Shown one piece after another: positions 28,035 through 35,346 of a stretch of DNA of 64,000 nt; position 1 is the stretch's first letter, and each line of letters starts with the position of its first letter. A program made the position numbers and the translations under genes. The notes under the pieces are model-generated. The model saw only the letters and a program-made list of their open reading frames with translations, was not told where the DNA came from and made no database searches. Source of the DNA: Stenotrophomonas daejeonensis (GTDB lineage: Bacteria; Pseudomonadota; Gammaproteobacteria; Xanthomonadales; Xanthomonadaceae); assembly GCF_001431505.1 (NCBI RefSeq), contig NZ_LDJP01000045.1:1-64000 (forward strand), given 5' to 3'.

Positions 28035-29875
28035 CGCGGCACCAGTTGCAGTCCCGCGCTCGATAGATCTTCCACTTCAAAGCGCTGGCCCGGCTGCGCG
28101 TCCTGGTCGAACAACGCACGCGCCAGCGGATTGATGAAGTGGGCTTCGAGCTGATTGCGGATACCGCGGCCACCATTGGACAGATCGCTCAGGCACAAGC
28201 TGCGCAGCGCAGCACGCGCGGGTTCGGCCAGTTCCACCTGCAGCGACTGCTCGCCCAGGTCGGCAAGCGTGGCATCCACCATTTGCGCGAAAATCTGTGC
28301 GGCCACATCCTCGCGGATGAAGTCGAAGACAATGATGTTCTCGCCGATGCGGTTGAGGATCTCCGGCCGATTCAGCACCAGCTTGAAATGGCGTTCGATC
28401 TCGCTCTCCACCTTGCGCTGCACAGTATCGAACGCATCAGTGGGCATGACGTTGGCAACGCGCTCGCCGTTTTCGTCCTGGCGATAGATGCCCAGGTTCG
28501 ATGTGAATACGATCAGCGCCTCGGAGAAGTAGACTCGGTCACCGCGGCCCGAGGTCAGGACGCCGTCGTCCAGGATCTGGAGGAACTTGTCGAGGATCCG
28601 CGGGTGGGCTTTCTCGATTTCGTCGAATAGCACCACGCTGAAGGGCTTTTCGCGGATGGCATTGGTGAGTTCGCCGCCAACGTCGTAGCCAACGTAGCCT
28701 GGAGGGGCACCGATCAATCGCTGATCGGAATGTTCGGCACTGAATTCGGACATGTCGAAACGGATATAGGCGTTGTCATCGCCAAACAGCAGGCTGGTGA
28801 CGGTTTTCGCTAACTCGGTCTTGCCGACACCGGTCGGGCCGGCAAGGAAGGCCACGCCGCGCGGGCGGTTGCCCTTGCGGCTGGCACCGACGCCGGTCAT
28901 GGCGCGTTTGACGATGTCCAGCATGTGCGTAACCGCATGGGTCTGGCCCTTGACCCTGCGGCTGATGAAGTCGTCAGCCTCGCGGATCCGGCGACGGTCA
29001 ATCTTCAGCCAGGGATCCTCGGTCACGCCGACCTTGTAACGACGCACTGCATCGGAAATGCGCGCCATGGGCACCCCTTCGACACGCGCCAACTGGGCGA
29101 TCGCGTTGAGGTCCAGCAACAGCAACCCCTCGGTGCTTTCGATGAAGGCATCGGCGGCCATCTGCAGCGCTTCCGCGCTGGCCTCACGGCCACCGTCCAG
29201 GCCGCGCAGCAGGCTTGAGGCAATCGCCCGACGCGCGGGCAGGTCGGGTTTGGATACCGGGATATGCCGCAGCCGGGGGTTGTCGACCAGCAGCCAGTCC
29301 GGCAGGTCACCTTCCTTGTGGACGACCCAAATCACAGTATTGAAGAAGGGTTTGCGGGCCTCGCCGGCGGGCCGCGCCCGGGCGCTGTGGGAAAGCACCA
29401 ACGCGCGAGTGAAAAGCTGGTGTTCGGCTGGGGCCAAGCTATCGTTGCGCACGACCAACCGGGAGGCGAAATCGACGATCAGCGCGATGGGCTCGCCGTT
29501 GCGGTCAACAATTCGTGGCAGAGTCGTGCTCAGCAGGTCGGGGCCGGCGGCCGCTACACCTTCTACCGGGGTCATCCCCAGTTCGCGGAGCAAGGCGTCC
29601 CCTGCGTCAGGGGCACCGGCGTCATCGCTACCGGGGCGGCCAAGCACCCTGAACCCCGTCAATGGGTCCCATCCGACAACCTGGCTGAAGCCGGCTTCCA
29701 GCATCGCGTCGCGCAGGTTCACACTGAAGGTCTGCGGCGTCAGTACGCCCGGCGAAACCTCGCTGACCTGCAGATCGCCGACGTTTCCGGAGAGAACGAA
29801 CTGGCTCTTCAGTGGCAGGAACCGGACAAGATCCCGAAGCCAGCGCGGCTTTTGAAAGGCAGCTGAAGATGACAT
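28031..29875 (-). CDS. ClpB/ClpA-like AAA+ ATPase with a degenerate first module
   Basis: The 614-residue product ends in a typical Clp/Hsp100 D2 module: Walker A GPTGVGKT near residue 346, pore loop PPGYVGYDVGG near 395, Walker B VVLFDEIEKAHP near 415, sensor 1 LIVFTSNLG, arginine finger RPEILNRIG, and a sensor-2 region GGRGIRNQLEAHFINPLARALF. The first 300 residues look like a second AAA module without a Walker A (ALIVDFASRLVV in place of Walker B; PDLPARRAIASSLLRG). It has no Clp N-domain repeats and no coiled-coil M-domain. It probably unfolds or remodels a protein using ATP. First gene of the tightly coupled four-gene block. Confidence 0.88.
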   Translation of the reverse strand: MSSSAAFQKPRWLRDLVRFLPLKSQFVLSGNVGDLQVSEVSPGVLTPQTFSVNLRDAMLEAGFSQVVGWDPLTGFRVLGRPGSDDAGAPDAGDALLRELGMTPVEGVAAAGPDLLSTTLPRIVDRNGEPIALIVDFASRLVVRNDSLAPAEHQLFTRALVLSHSARARPAGEARKPFFNTVIWVVHKEGDLPDWLLVDNPRLRHIPVSKPDLPARRAIASSLLRGLDGGREASAEALQMAADAFIESTEGLLLLDLNAIAQLARVEGVPMARISDAVRRYKVGVTEDPWLKIDRRRIREADDFISRRVKGQTHAVTHMLDIVKRAMTGVGASRKGNRPRGVAFLAGPTGVGKTELAKTVTSLLFGDDNAYIRFDMSEFSAEHSDQRLIGAPPGYVGYDVGGELTNAIREKPFSVVLFDEIEKAHPRILDKFLQILDDGVLTSGRGDRVYFSEALIVFTSNLGIYRQDENGERVANVMPTDAFDTVQRKVESEIERHFKLVLNRPEILNRIGENIIVFDFIREDVAAQIFAQMVDATLADLGEQSLQVELAEPARAALRSLCLSDLSNGGRGIRNQLEAHFINPLARALFDQDAQPGQRFEVEDLSSAGLQLVPR

Positions 29876-30224
29876 GTACGAAACCCTTCCCTAGGCGATT
29901 TGTCCATAGGATAGCTGTATCGGGAATTGGCTCCCAAACATCTGCCGTTGGCTGGGAGTCCGGCGCGTCAGGTCAGATACGAGGCAGGGACTTTCAATCG
30001 CCACACATAAATCTGACTAGCCTGATCACACAAGAAGCCATTTCTGGCTCGGTGCAGCTGCGTTCGCGCCGTTGTGCTTCTTCAATGGCAACGCATGGGC
30101 GCTGCTAGCGTTCCCGGTGTGGTGCCTGATCATCTGGATCTGCGTGTGCCCAGGACGCGGTGGGCGTTCTATAGCTATTACGTTGCCCATATCGGGCTGA
30201 TGGCAATATTTACGTGATACGTCA
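29876..30224. other. Leader/promoter region of the ClpB-like operon
   Basis: No gene is recognised in these 350 bases. Any promoter for the minus-strand operon must lie here or further upstream beyond the IS elements. On the minus strand near 30230-30200, TGACGTATCACGTAAATATT contains a short GACGTATCACGT inverted motif. No clear -35/-10 pair was found. Confidence 0.35.
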
Positions 30225-30379
30225 CTAAATGAGCCAGGGCGATTCAAGGCACTCAGGTCAAGTGCTTCAACGAAAGCATCGACCACCCGCACCGGATTGT
30301 CTTCGTGGACGTAATCTTCGAGCCGATCAGGCAACAAAAGCTCCTGTGACCGATCAACGCCATCGACGAATCGCTTCAT
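30225..30379 (-). pseudogene. IS1182-family transposase N-terminal remnant
   Basis: From ATG 30379 the frame reads MKRFVDGVDRSQELLLPDRL, then 'EDYVHEDNPVRVVDAFVEALDLSAL', the conserved N-terminus of IS1182-like transposases. Homology stops after about 50 codons and the rest of the frame is unrelated. Confidence 0.8.
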
Positions 30380-30585
30380 GGTCAGCACCAACCGAGTGGT
30401 GCTGAGATATTGCCAGTGGCGCAGGGTTTTTCACACAGCTTCGGACGGTAGCGGGTATCGGCGGGGTAGGGGATTAGGGAGATTTATCGGGGGTAGGGTA
30501 GGCCCCGATTGCGACCGGTAATCCCCCCGCAGGTTAGCTGACGCCAGAAGTGGAATTTTCTCGTACGCTTTCCCGAGGAGGTTCC

Positions 30586-30852
30586 ATGAAGAAGTCCCGC
30601 TTCACCGATAGCCAGATCATCGCCGTGCTCAAGCAGGCCGAGGCCGGCACGCCCGTTCCGGAGTTGCGCCGCGAGCACGGCATCAGCTGCGCCACCTTCT
30701 ACAAGTGGCGCAGCAAGTTCGGCGGCATGGACGCATCGCTGATGTCCCAGCTCAAGGAGCTGCAGGACGAGAACCGGCGCCTGAAGAAGATGTATGCCGA
30801 GGCCCAGCTCAGCGCCGACCTGCTGAAGGAGGCGATGTCAAAAAAATGGTGA
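30586..30852 (+). CDS. IS3-family transposase OrfA
   Basis: An 88-residue protein starting [21 protein letters not shown] with the HTH_Tnp_1 domain ([24 protein letters not shown]) and a leucine-zipper tail ([20 protein letters not shown]). GAGGTTCC before the ATG at 30586 supplies the ribosome binding site. Seven As at 30840-30846, just before the stop, are the usual slippery site for the -1 frameshift that makes the OrfAB transposase. Confidence 0.92.
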   Translation: MKKSRFTDSQIIAVLKQAEAGTPVPELRREHGISCATFYKWRSKFGGMDASLMSQLKELQDENRRLKKMYAEAQLSADLLKEAMSKKW

Positions 30853-31675
30853 GGCCATCTCAACGCCGGGAGATGGCCCGATGGGCGGTGGACAGTGGGC
30901 TATCGAGCATCCGGCACGCCTGCCAGACTTTCGCGGTGAGACAGACCTGCTACCGCTACCAGGCCAAGGCGAGCGAGGAGAATGCTCGGATCGCCGACTG
31001 GCTGGTGCGATTGACGACTGCCTATCGCGACTGGGGTTTCGGCCTGTGCTTCCTGCATCTGCGCAACGTCAAAGGCTTTGGCTGGAACCACAAGCGGGTC
31101 TATCGCATCTACCGGGAGCTGGAGTTGAACCTGCGGATCAAGCCGAAGAAGCGCCTGGTACGCGAACGCCCGGAGCCACTGGCGGTGCCGGAGGCGATCA
31201 ACCAGGTCTGGTCAATGGACTTCATGCACGACCAGCTCAGCGACGGATGCAGCTTCCGCCTGTTCAACGTGCTGGACGATTTCAATCACCAAGGGCTGGG
31301 CGTCGAGGTGGATCTGTCACTGCCGTCGGCCCGAGTCATCCGTGCACTGGAGCAGATCATCGAATGGCGGGGCAGGCCGCGGGTGATCCGTTGCGACAAC
31401 GGCCCTGAATACATCAGTGGCGTGCTGCTGGCATGGGCCGAGCAACAAGGTATCCGCATCGAGCACATCCAGCCCGGCAAACCACAGCAGAACGCCTATG
31501 TCGAACGCTACAACCGAACCGTACGTGTTACGCCTGGCTGGCCCGAACCCTGTTCGACTCGATCGAGCAGGTACAGGACAAGGCCACCCGTTGGCTATGG
31601 ACTTACAACCACGAGCGCCCGAACATGGCGCTCGGCGGCATCACGCCCATGCAGAAACTGGCACTTGCCGCTTAG
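30838..31675 (+). pseudogene. IS3-family transposase OrfB, frameshifted
   Basis: The DDE domain is intact for about 230 codons (NQVWSMDFMHDQLSDGCSFR; VIRCDNGPEYISG; QPGKPQQNAYVERYNRTV). At about 31520 the frame shifts; the C-terminus (YAWLARTLFDSIEQVQDKAT... to MQKLALAA) continues in another frame to 31675. A one-base loss or two-base gain near 31520-31525 would explain this. It is inactive unless the break is a sequencing error. Confidence 0.85.
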
Positions 31676-31714
31676 CTCCACTTTTGGAGACCGCTAAAAG
31701 CGGGGGGATTACCG

Positions 31715-31930
31715 GGGGATTACCGACCCAAAGCGGAAATCGCCCACTCGTCTCGGACAAACAGGCGCGGGGGAACTTTGTTGCGCGCTATTACGCCTTT
31801 GGCGCGACGACTGGTGCAGTGAACAGCTGGCTTACAGGCCAGCAATTGCTAACCCCTGCGACATCGATCGATGTCACTTTTGCTGGATCGAGGGTGAGTT
31901 CGGCTGATCCTGCGCAAGCACGCCGCGCGC
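31715..31930. other. Junction with an unidentified gene fragment
   Basis: The plus strand reads ARGNFVARYYAFGATTGAVN, then 'SWLTGQQLLTPATSIDVTFAGS', protein-like but unassigned. The RGNFVA start also appears on the minus strand near 7470-7450, so two parts of the island share a short homologous fragment. Confidence 0.3.
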
Positions 31931-32770
31931 CTAGTCGTGCAGCCAGTCGACCTTTTGGTCGATGTCAGCGGAAGGATGTGGACCAGCGTAGAGCAGGAAG
32001 AGCCGGAACTGCTCATTTCGATCAAGATGTTGAAAGTAGATTCGAGCGGCGGCGGTTTCGCTAGTGCCGTCACCTTCTTTGAGATGCAGGTTGGAGTCAA
32101 ACCGCTCCAACTGCTTGACGCCTTTCATCAAGCGGATGCAGGTGCTGATGCCGCCAGAGTGGGCCACCCCGATACGCTTGTCGCGGCAGTAGTCTTCCAG
32201 CGTCATTCCGAGACGCCCCTTCTTTCTGCAGAACTTGTCTAACATCTCTGCCGAGCGCTTCAAGAACGGATGCCGCGAGGTATGCACCTCATCGCAGCGA
32301 TCCAGTGCAGCGCCAACGATAATGTAATCGGCCAGCTTTTCGGCCGAGCGTCGAAAACGCTCAGCTGGAGAAGCGGTGACCTGCCAGCCCAGCTCTTGGA
32401 ACAGGGCCAAGCGTACGTCGTTGGTAAAATCGTCCTCGGCGCGTTGCCCCACCAGCCGTGGCGGCCAGTCGCCTTGCCCCAACTGCGGGCGGATCACCTG
32501 GGCGCCGTTTGCAGCTAGCAGTTCCAGCACATCGTTCATGCCTTCCGGCCAACCCACGTAAGGCAGCGCGACCACGGTCAGCGAGGTCCAGTCGTGTACA
32601 TCGGCGAAGCGTTCCAGATCGCCAATGGCCTGCTCAGAGGGCGGATTGAAGATGTATCGATAGTTCGATTTGACTACTAGGCACAGCCCAGCCTCTTCCT
32701 GCCGGCGTCCGGCTTCGGCGAGGAAGGGCTTTTGCAATGTGTTGGGCAGTCCAATGACAAACGTTGCCAT
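31931..32770 (-). CDS. Hypothetical protein, second gene of the upstream pair
   Basis: A 279-residue soluble protein that is not recognised. The N-terminal part (MATFVIGLPNTLQKPFLAEA; LCLVVKSNYRYIFNPPSEQAI) alternates strand and helix. The middle has several charged helices and a cluster of Cys and His (DRCDEVHTSRHP, DKFCRKKG, DYCRDKRIGVAHSGGISTC). The C-terminal 45 residues (AARIYFQHLDRNEQFRLFLLYAGPHPSADID) resemble in outline the strand-rich end of RelE/ParE-like or small nuclease folds, but this is only an impression. It lies 15 bp after the LOTUS-like gene on the same strand, and probably belonged to one operon with the ClpB-like block before IS insertion. Confidence 0.7.
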   Translation of the reverse strand: MATFVIGLPNTLQKPFLAEAGRRQEEAGLCLVVKSNYRYIFNPPSEQAIGDLERFADVHDWTSLTVVALPYVGWPEGMNDVLELLAANGAQVIRPQLGQGDWPPRLVGQRAEDDFTNDVRLALFQELGWQVTASPAERFRRSAEKLADYIIVGAALDRCDEVHTSRHPFLKRSAEMLDKFCRKKGRLGMTLEDYCRDKRIGVAHSGGISTCIRLMKGVKQLERFDSNLHLKEGDGTSETAAARIYFQHLDRNEQFRLFLLYAGPHPSADIDQKVDWLHD

Positions 32771-32785
32771 CCTTGGCTCACTCCC

Positions 32786-33646
32786 TTACCGGCGTGCACT
32801 CACCATGATTATGGACGCCATCAGCGGAATCAGCGTGTCGGCGATCTCCTGATCGGTCAGCGACTCGATGAGTTTGAGGGCGCGCTGCTTGGGGCTTAGC
32901 GCCGCTGCATCGGTGAGCGACGCAGTAGAGACGGGCGGATGCGCGTGGCGCGTCTCGAACGATGGAAGCAGCATCGATACGTCCACTCCAGCGCGTTGCG
33001 CCCATTGGCTCATCACCTCGAACATCTTGCCGGTGCGGAACTGGGTCCATTGCTTGCCGGCCGCGCCCAACGCTTTGGTGAATTCCACATTCACCGCGGT
33101 GCGATAGGGCTGCGCGATCATCGGATAGTCGGCTGCCACAAGGGTAGACGCCTGGGCGAGGAACTCCTGCATCCAAGCGGTCTGTTGGGTGCCAGGCACC
33201 GGCTCAATCTTCACCCAATCTGCTACCGGAGTCAGGCCAACGGCCGCACCCAGGTCGGTCTGTTGGAAATGCTTGACCGCGCCAGTCTTGCGATTGAAAT
33301 AGCGCAGGCGCTGCGGATCGGGATTGGAGAAGGCAATCCACACGTCTTCGCGCGCCGCTGACATTGCCCGGTGCTCGCCACGTACCGCCACGGGCTGTGC
33401 CGCGGCTGCCGCAAGCGAGAGCACTTCCATATCGCCGCCGGGGCGCACACGCATTTCGAGCACGTCGGGAAATTGCTCGAGAAAGGCGCGGAAGCGCGGG
33501 AAACCCAGCTCGACGTAACTGAAGGTACCCAGGCCGCGTTGCTCGCCCAGGTCCACCAAGCGCTGCCGCAGTCGGGCGGCGGGCTCCACTGACTGCTGCT
33601 TCAGCAGCTCCTGCAGCAGAGGTTTCCAGGCAGAGACATCTTTCAC
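32786..33646 (-). CDS. Protein with N-terminal OST-HTH/LOTUS-like domain
   Basis: A 286-residue protein. Residues about 5-75 (LLQELLKQQSVEPAARLRQR, then LVDLGEQRGLGTFSYVELGFPRFRAFLEQFPDVLEMRV) fit the OST-HTH/LOTUS pattern: 'LLxxLLxxxSVxPAARLGxxL...dFxYxxxGFxxFxxFLexxpdxvxv'. LOTUS domains bind RNA, including G-rich structures. The middle part (VWIAFSNPDPQRLRYFNRKTGAV; VADWVKIEPVPGTQQTAWMQEFL) is unassigned, and the end has a hydrophobic stretch (DTLIPLMASIIMVSARR). The start is GTG 33646 after AAGGA with 7-base spacing. It heads the minus-strand gene series. The domain call is by eye. Confidence 0.65.
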   Translation of the reverse strand: MKDVSAWKPLLQELLKQQSVEPAARLRQRLVDLGEQRGLGTFSYVELGFPRFRAFLEQFPDVLEMRVRPGGDMEVLSLAAAAAQPVAVRGEHRAMSAAREDVWIAFSNPDPQRLRYFNRKTGAVKHFQQTDLGAAVGLTPVADWVKIEPVPGTQQTAWMQEFLAQASTLVAADYPMIAQPYRTAVNVEFTKALGAAGKQWTQFRTGKMFEVMSQWAQRAGVDVSMLLPSFETRHAHPPVSTASLTDAAALSPKQRALKLIESLTDQEIADTLIPLMASIIMVSARR

Positions 33647-33673
33647 GCCAAATTCCTTGTCGGTCGTCGTAAC

Positions 33674-33706
33674 GAAAAAGCCGTTACTAATAGTAACGGC
33701 TTTTTC
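33674..33706 (-). terminator. Perfect 33-bp hairpin in the 5' leader: attenuator-like
   Basis: GAAAAAGCCGTTACTA-A-TAGTAACGGCTTTTTC is a perfect inverted repeat with a GC core and T-run on either strand, so it is a bidirectional intrinsic terminator. It lies 27 bp upstream of the GTG start at 33646, inside the leader of the minus-strand genes. There it either shields them from outside transcription or acts as an attenuator. Confidence 0.75.
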
Positions 33707-34107
33707 GGGTAATCAAATTGTCTTGCTAATGCTAAGTTCCAACCCGTTATGACGTCGTCCGGACGAGAGAACTTAGCAGCACTCTTCCGGCCCATGGGCG
33801 CCATAAAAGTTCCATCCATGCAGCATCGATCGATTCGGTGCACTGATGGGCAACCCCGGCCAGTGATGCATTCACGTAGCCGAGCCGTGACAGTATCAGG
33901 CGCTGCGCTTGGTCGTGTCAAATCTGCGAGTCCCGGCGGTAGGTCGGCGTTTCAACTCGTGAGTTCACTCCTGAATAGATTCATGAATGGCGTACGCCTC
34001 CCACGCTTTGAGCGCTCCTGCTCCCGTGGCGTCACAGGGTCATGAACCACGTGCTAGCGGGGGGTGAACTACCATGAAGCTGACGTCTATTGCATACATG
34101 CATTGTT
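33707..34107. other. Divergent intergenic region between the two defence loci
   Basis: It separates divergently transcribed genes. It holds an inverted repeat TGCTAAGTT (33730-33738) / AACTTAGCA (33770-33778) with an inner CGTCCGGACG palindrome. No gene with family features is seen. Promoters for both directions are expected here. Confidence 0.45.
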
Positions 34108-34138
34108 TTATGCATTAATATCGATCGTAGATGCATAA
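34108..34138 (+). promoter_or_regulatory. Operator-like inverted repeat upstream of ietA
   Basis: TTATGCAT (34108-34115) and ATGCATAA (34131-34138) form an inverted repeat 20 bp upstream of the ATG at 34159. A further ACATGCAT lies at 34096-34103. IetA carries its own C-terminal helix-turn-helix, making autoregulation plausible. Confidence 0.5.
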
Positions 34139-34158
34139 ATGTGGAAATACAGGCATTC

Positions 34159-35346
34159 ATGGAGCACTTCACCATTGTTCTGGCCCTACTACGCGCGGCA
34201 CTGAAAGTGCCGAGTCCGGCTGTGACCGGTCACGCCGAGCGATTGCTGGCCGCCTTGCGAAAAGGCGGCGAGACGATCCAGGCCGAGCAGTTGGAAAAAC
34301 TACTGGAGGGAGGGAGCGTGGCGGGTCGGATGCAGCCAAGTAGAGTCGTGCTGTCGCGCGCAGCGTTGCCTGGCGAACCGCTGACCCCTAGCGTGCGGCC
34401 GCCGGTCGACAAGGAGACCGGTGGCGCGCTGGCGGACATAACGTTGCCTGACGCGCTCACGCCCATGGAGGCGCCCGTATTGAACAACGCATTGCGCGGA
34501 TCGGTAGATGCCCTAGTGGAGGAGTGGCGCCATCTGGATCGGCTGCGCGCCATGGGGATACGCCCGCCGCTGAACTGCCTACTCTTCGGCGCTCCCGGAA
34601 CCGGCAAAACCAAGCTAGCGCAAATCGTGAGCAGAGAGATTGGGCTGCCCTTGGTGACGGCCCGGCTCGATGGCCTGATCTCCTCCTATCTCGGCACCAC
34701 AGCGCGCAACATCTCCTCGCTGTTCGCTTTTGCCAACCGCTACCAGTGCGTCCTGTTACTGGACGAGTTCGACGCCATCGCCAAGGTCCGCGATGACCCC
34801 CATGAAGTGGGCGAAATCAAGCGCGTCGTCAACACGCTGCTGCAGTGTCTGGATCAACGTAGTGACTTGGGCATCACGATAGCCATCACCAATCACGAGC
34901 AACTTCTCGATAGCGCTATCTGGCGTCGCTTCGACATCCGCATCGCCGTGCCGCGCCCGGACCTCGAATCGCGCCTGGAGATCGTCAACCGCTACGTTAC
35001 CCCCTTGGAAATCGCACTGCCTGAGCGCCGCTTTCTGGCTTGGCTGACCGAAGGGCTGACCGGTAGCGAGATTGAAACCCTGGCAAATGCCATCAAGCGC
35101 GCCGCTGCGCTGAACTCATCGGCCGACTTCTCGGCCTTGAACGCACTCAAAGTCCACGCCCAACTCAGTTCTAACCATCGTCATCACCCGCGATGGGAGC
35201 AGTTGTTGGGCCCGGCCGAGGCGTTGGCGGCCACCTTGAGTCGTGATCGAGAACTGGCCTTCAGCCAGGAAGACCTAGCCAGATTCTTCGGTAAAGACCA
35301 ATCCACCATCAGCCGCTGGAAACGAAGGTACCGCGAGGGATCCTAA
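34159..35346 (+). CDS. ietA: AAA ATPase of the IetAS defence pair, with C-terminal HTH
   Basis: A 395-residue single-AAA protein of the FtsH/Cdc48-like type: Walker A FGAPGTGKT near residue 144, Walker B LLLDEFDA near 200, sensor 1 AITNHEQLLD, arginine finger WRRFDIRI. The last 30 residues (AFSQEDLARFFGKDQSTISR and WKRRYREGS) look like a helix-turn-helix. It is paired with a subtilisin-like protease whose start overlaps its stop (TAATG). ATPase plus S8 protease is the IetAS arrangement, known for plasmid incompatibility/toxin-antitoxin behaviour and reported as anti-phage. The ATG at 34159 is preferred because the alternative at 34090 would encode the operator-like tract. Confidence 0.85.
   Translation: MEHFTIVLALLRAALKVPSPAVTGHAERLLAALRKGGETIQAEQLEKLLEGGSVAGRMQPSRVVLSRAALPGEPLTPSVRPPVDKETGGALADITLPDALTPMEAPVLNNALRGSVDALVEEWRHLDRLRAMGIRPPLNCLLFGAPGTGKTKLAQIVSREIGLPLVTARLDGLISSYLGTTARNISSLFAFANRYQCVLLLDEFDAIAKVRDDPHEVGEIKRVVNTLLQCLDQRSDLGITIAITNHEQLLDSAIWRRFDIRIAVPRPDLESRLEIVNRYVTPLEIALPERRFLAWLTEGLTGSEIETLANAIKRAAALNSSADFSALNALKVHAQLSSNHRHHPRWEQLLGPAEALAATLSRDRELAFSQEDLARFFGKDQSTISRWKRRYREGS

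Larger units (their letters stand above)
30516..31714 (+). mobile_element. IS3-family insertion sequence, 1.2 kb, with inactive OrfB
   Basis: Terminal inverted repeats are CGGTAATCCCCCCGC at 30516-30530 and its inverse GCGGGGGGATTACCG at 31700-31714. Inside are orfA, an A7 frameshift signal and orfB. GGGGATTACCG is repeated just outside the right end. The element separates the ClpB-like operon from two upstream genes on the same strand. Confidence 0.85.

Noticed and set aside
32786-33646. Calling the operon a known Mokosh system
   Set aside because: Kinase and COG1112-like helicase features overlap, but no phospholipase-D nuclease is present and the radical-SAM, Clp-like and LOTUS-like partners do not fit.
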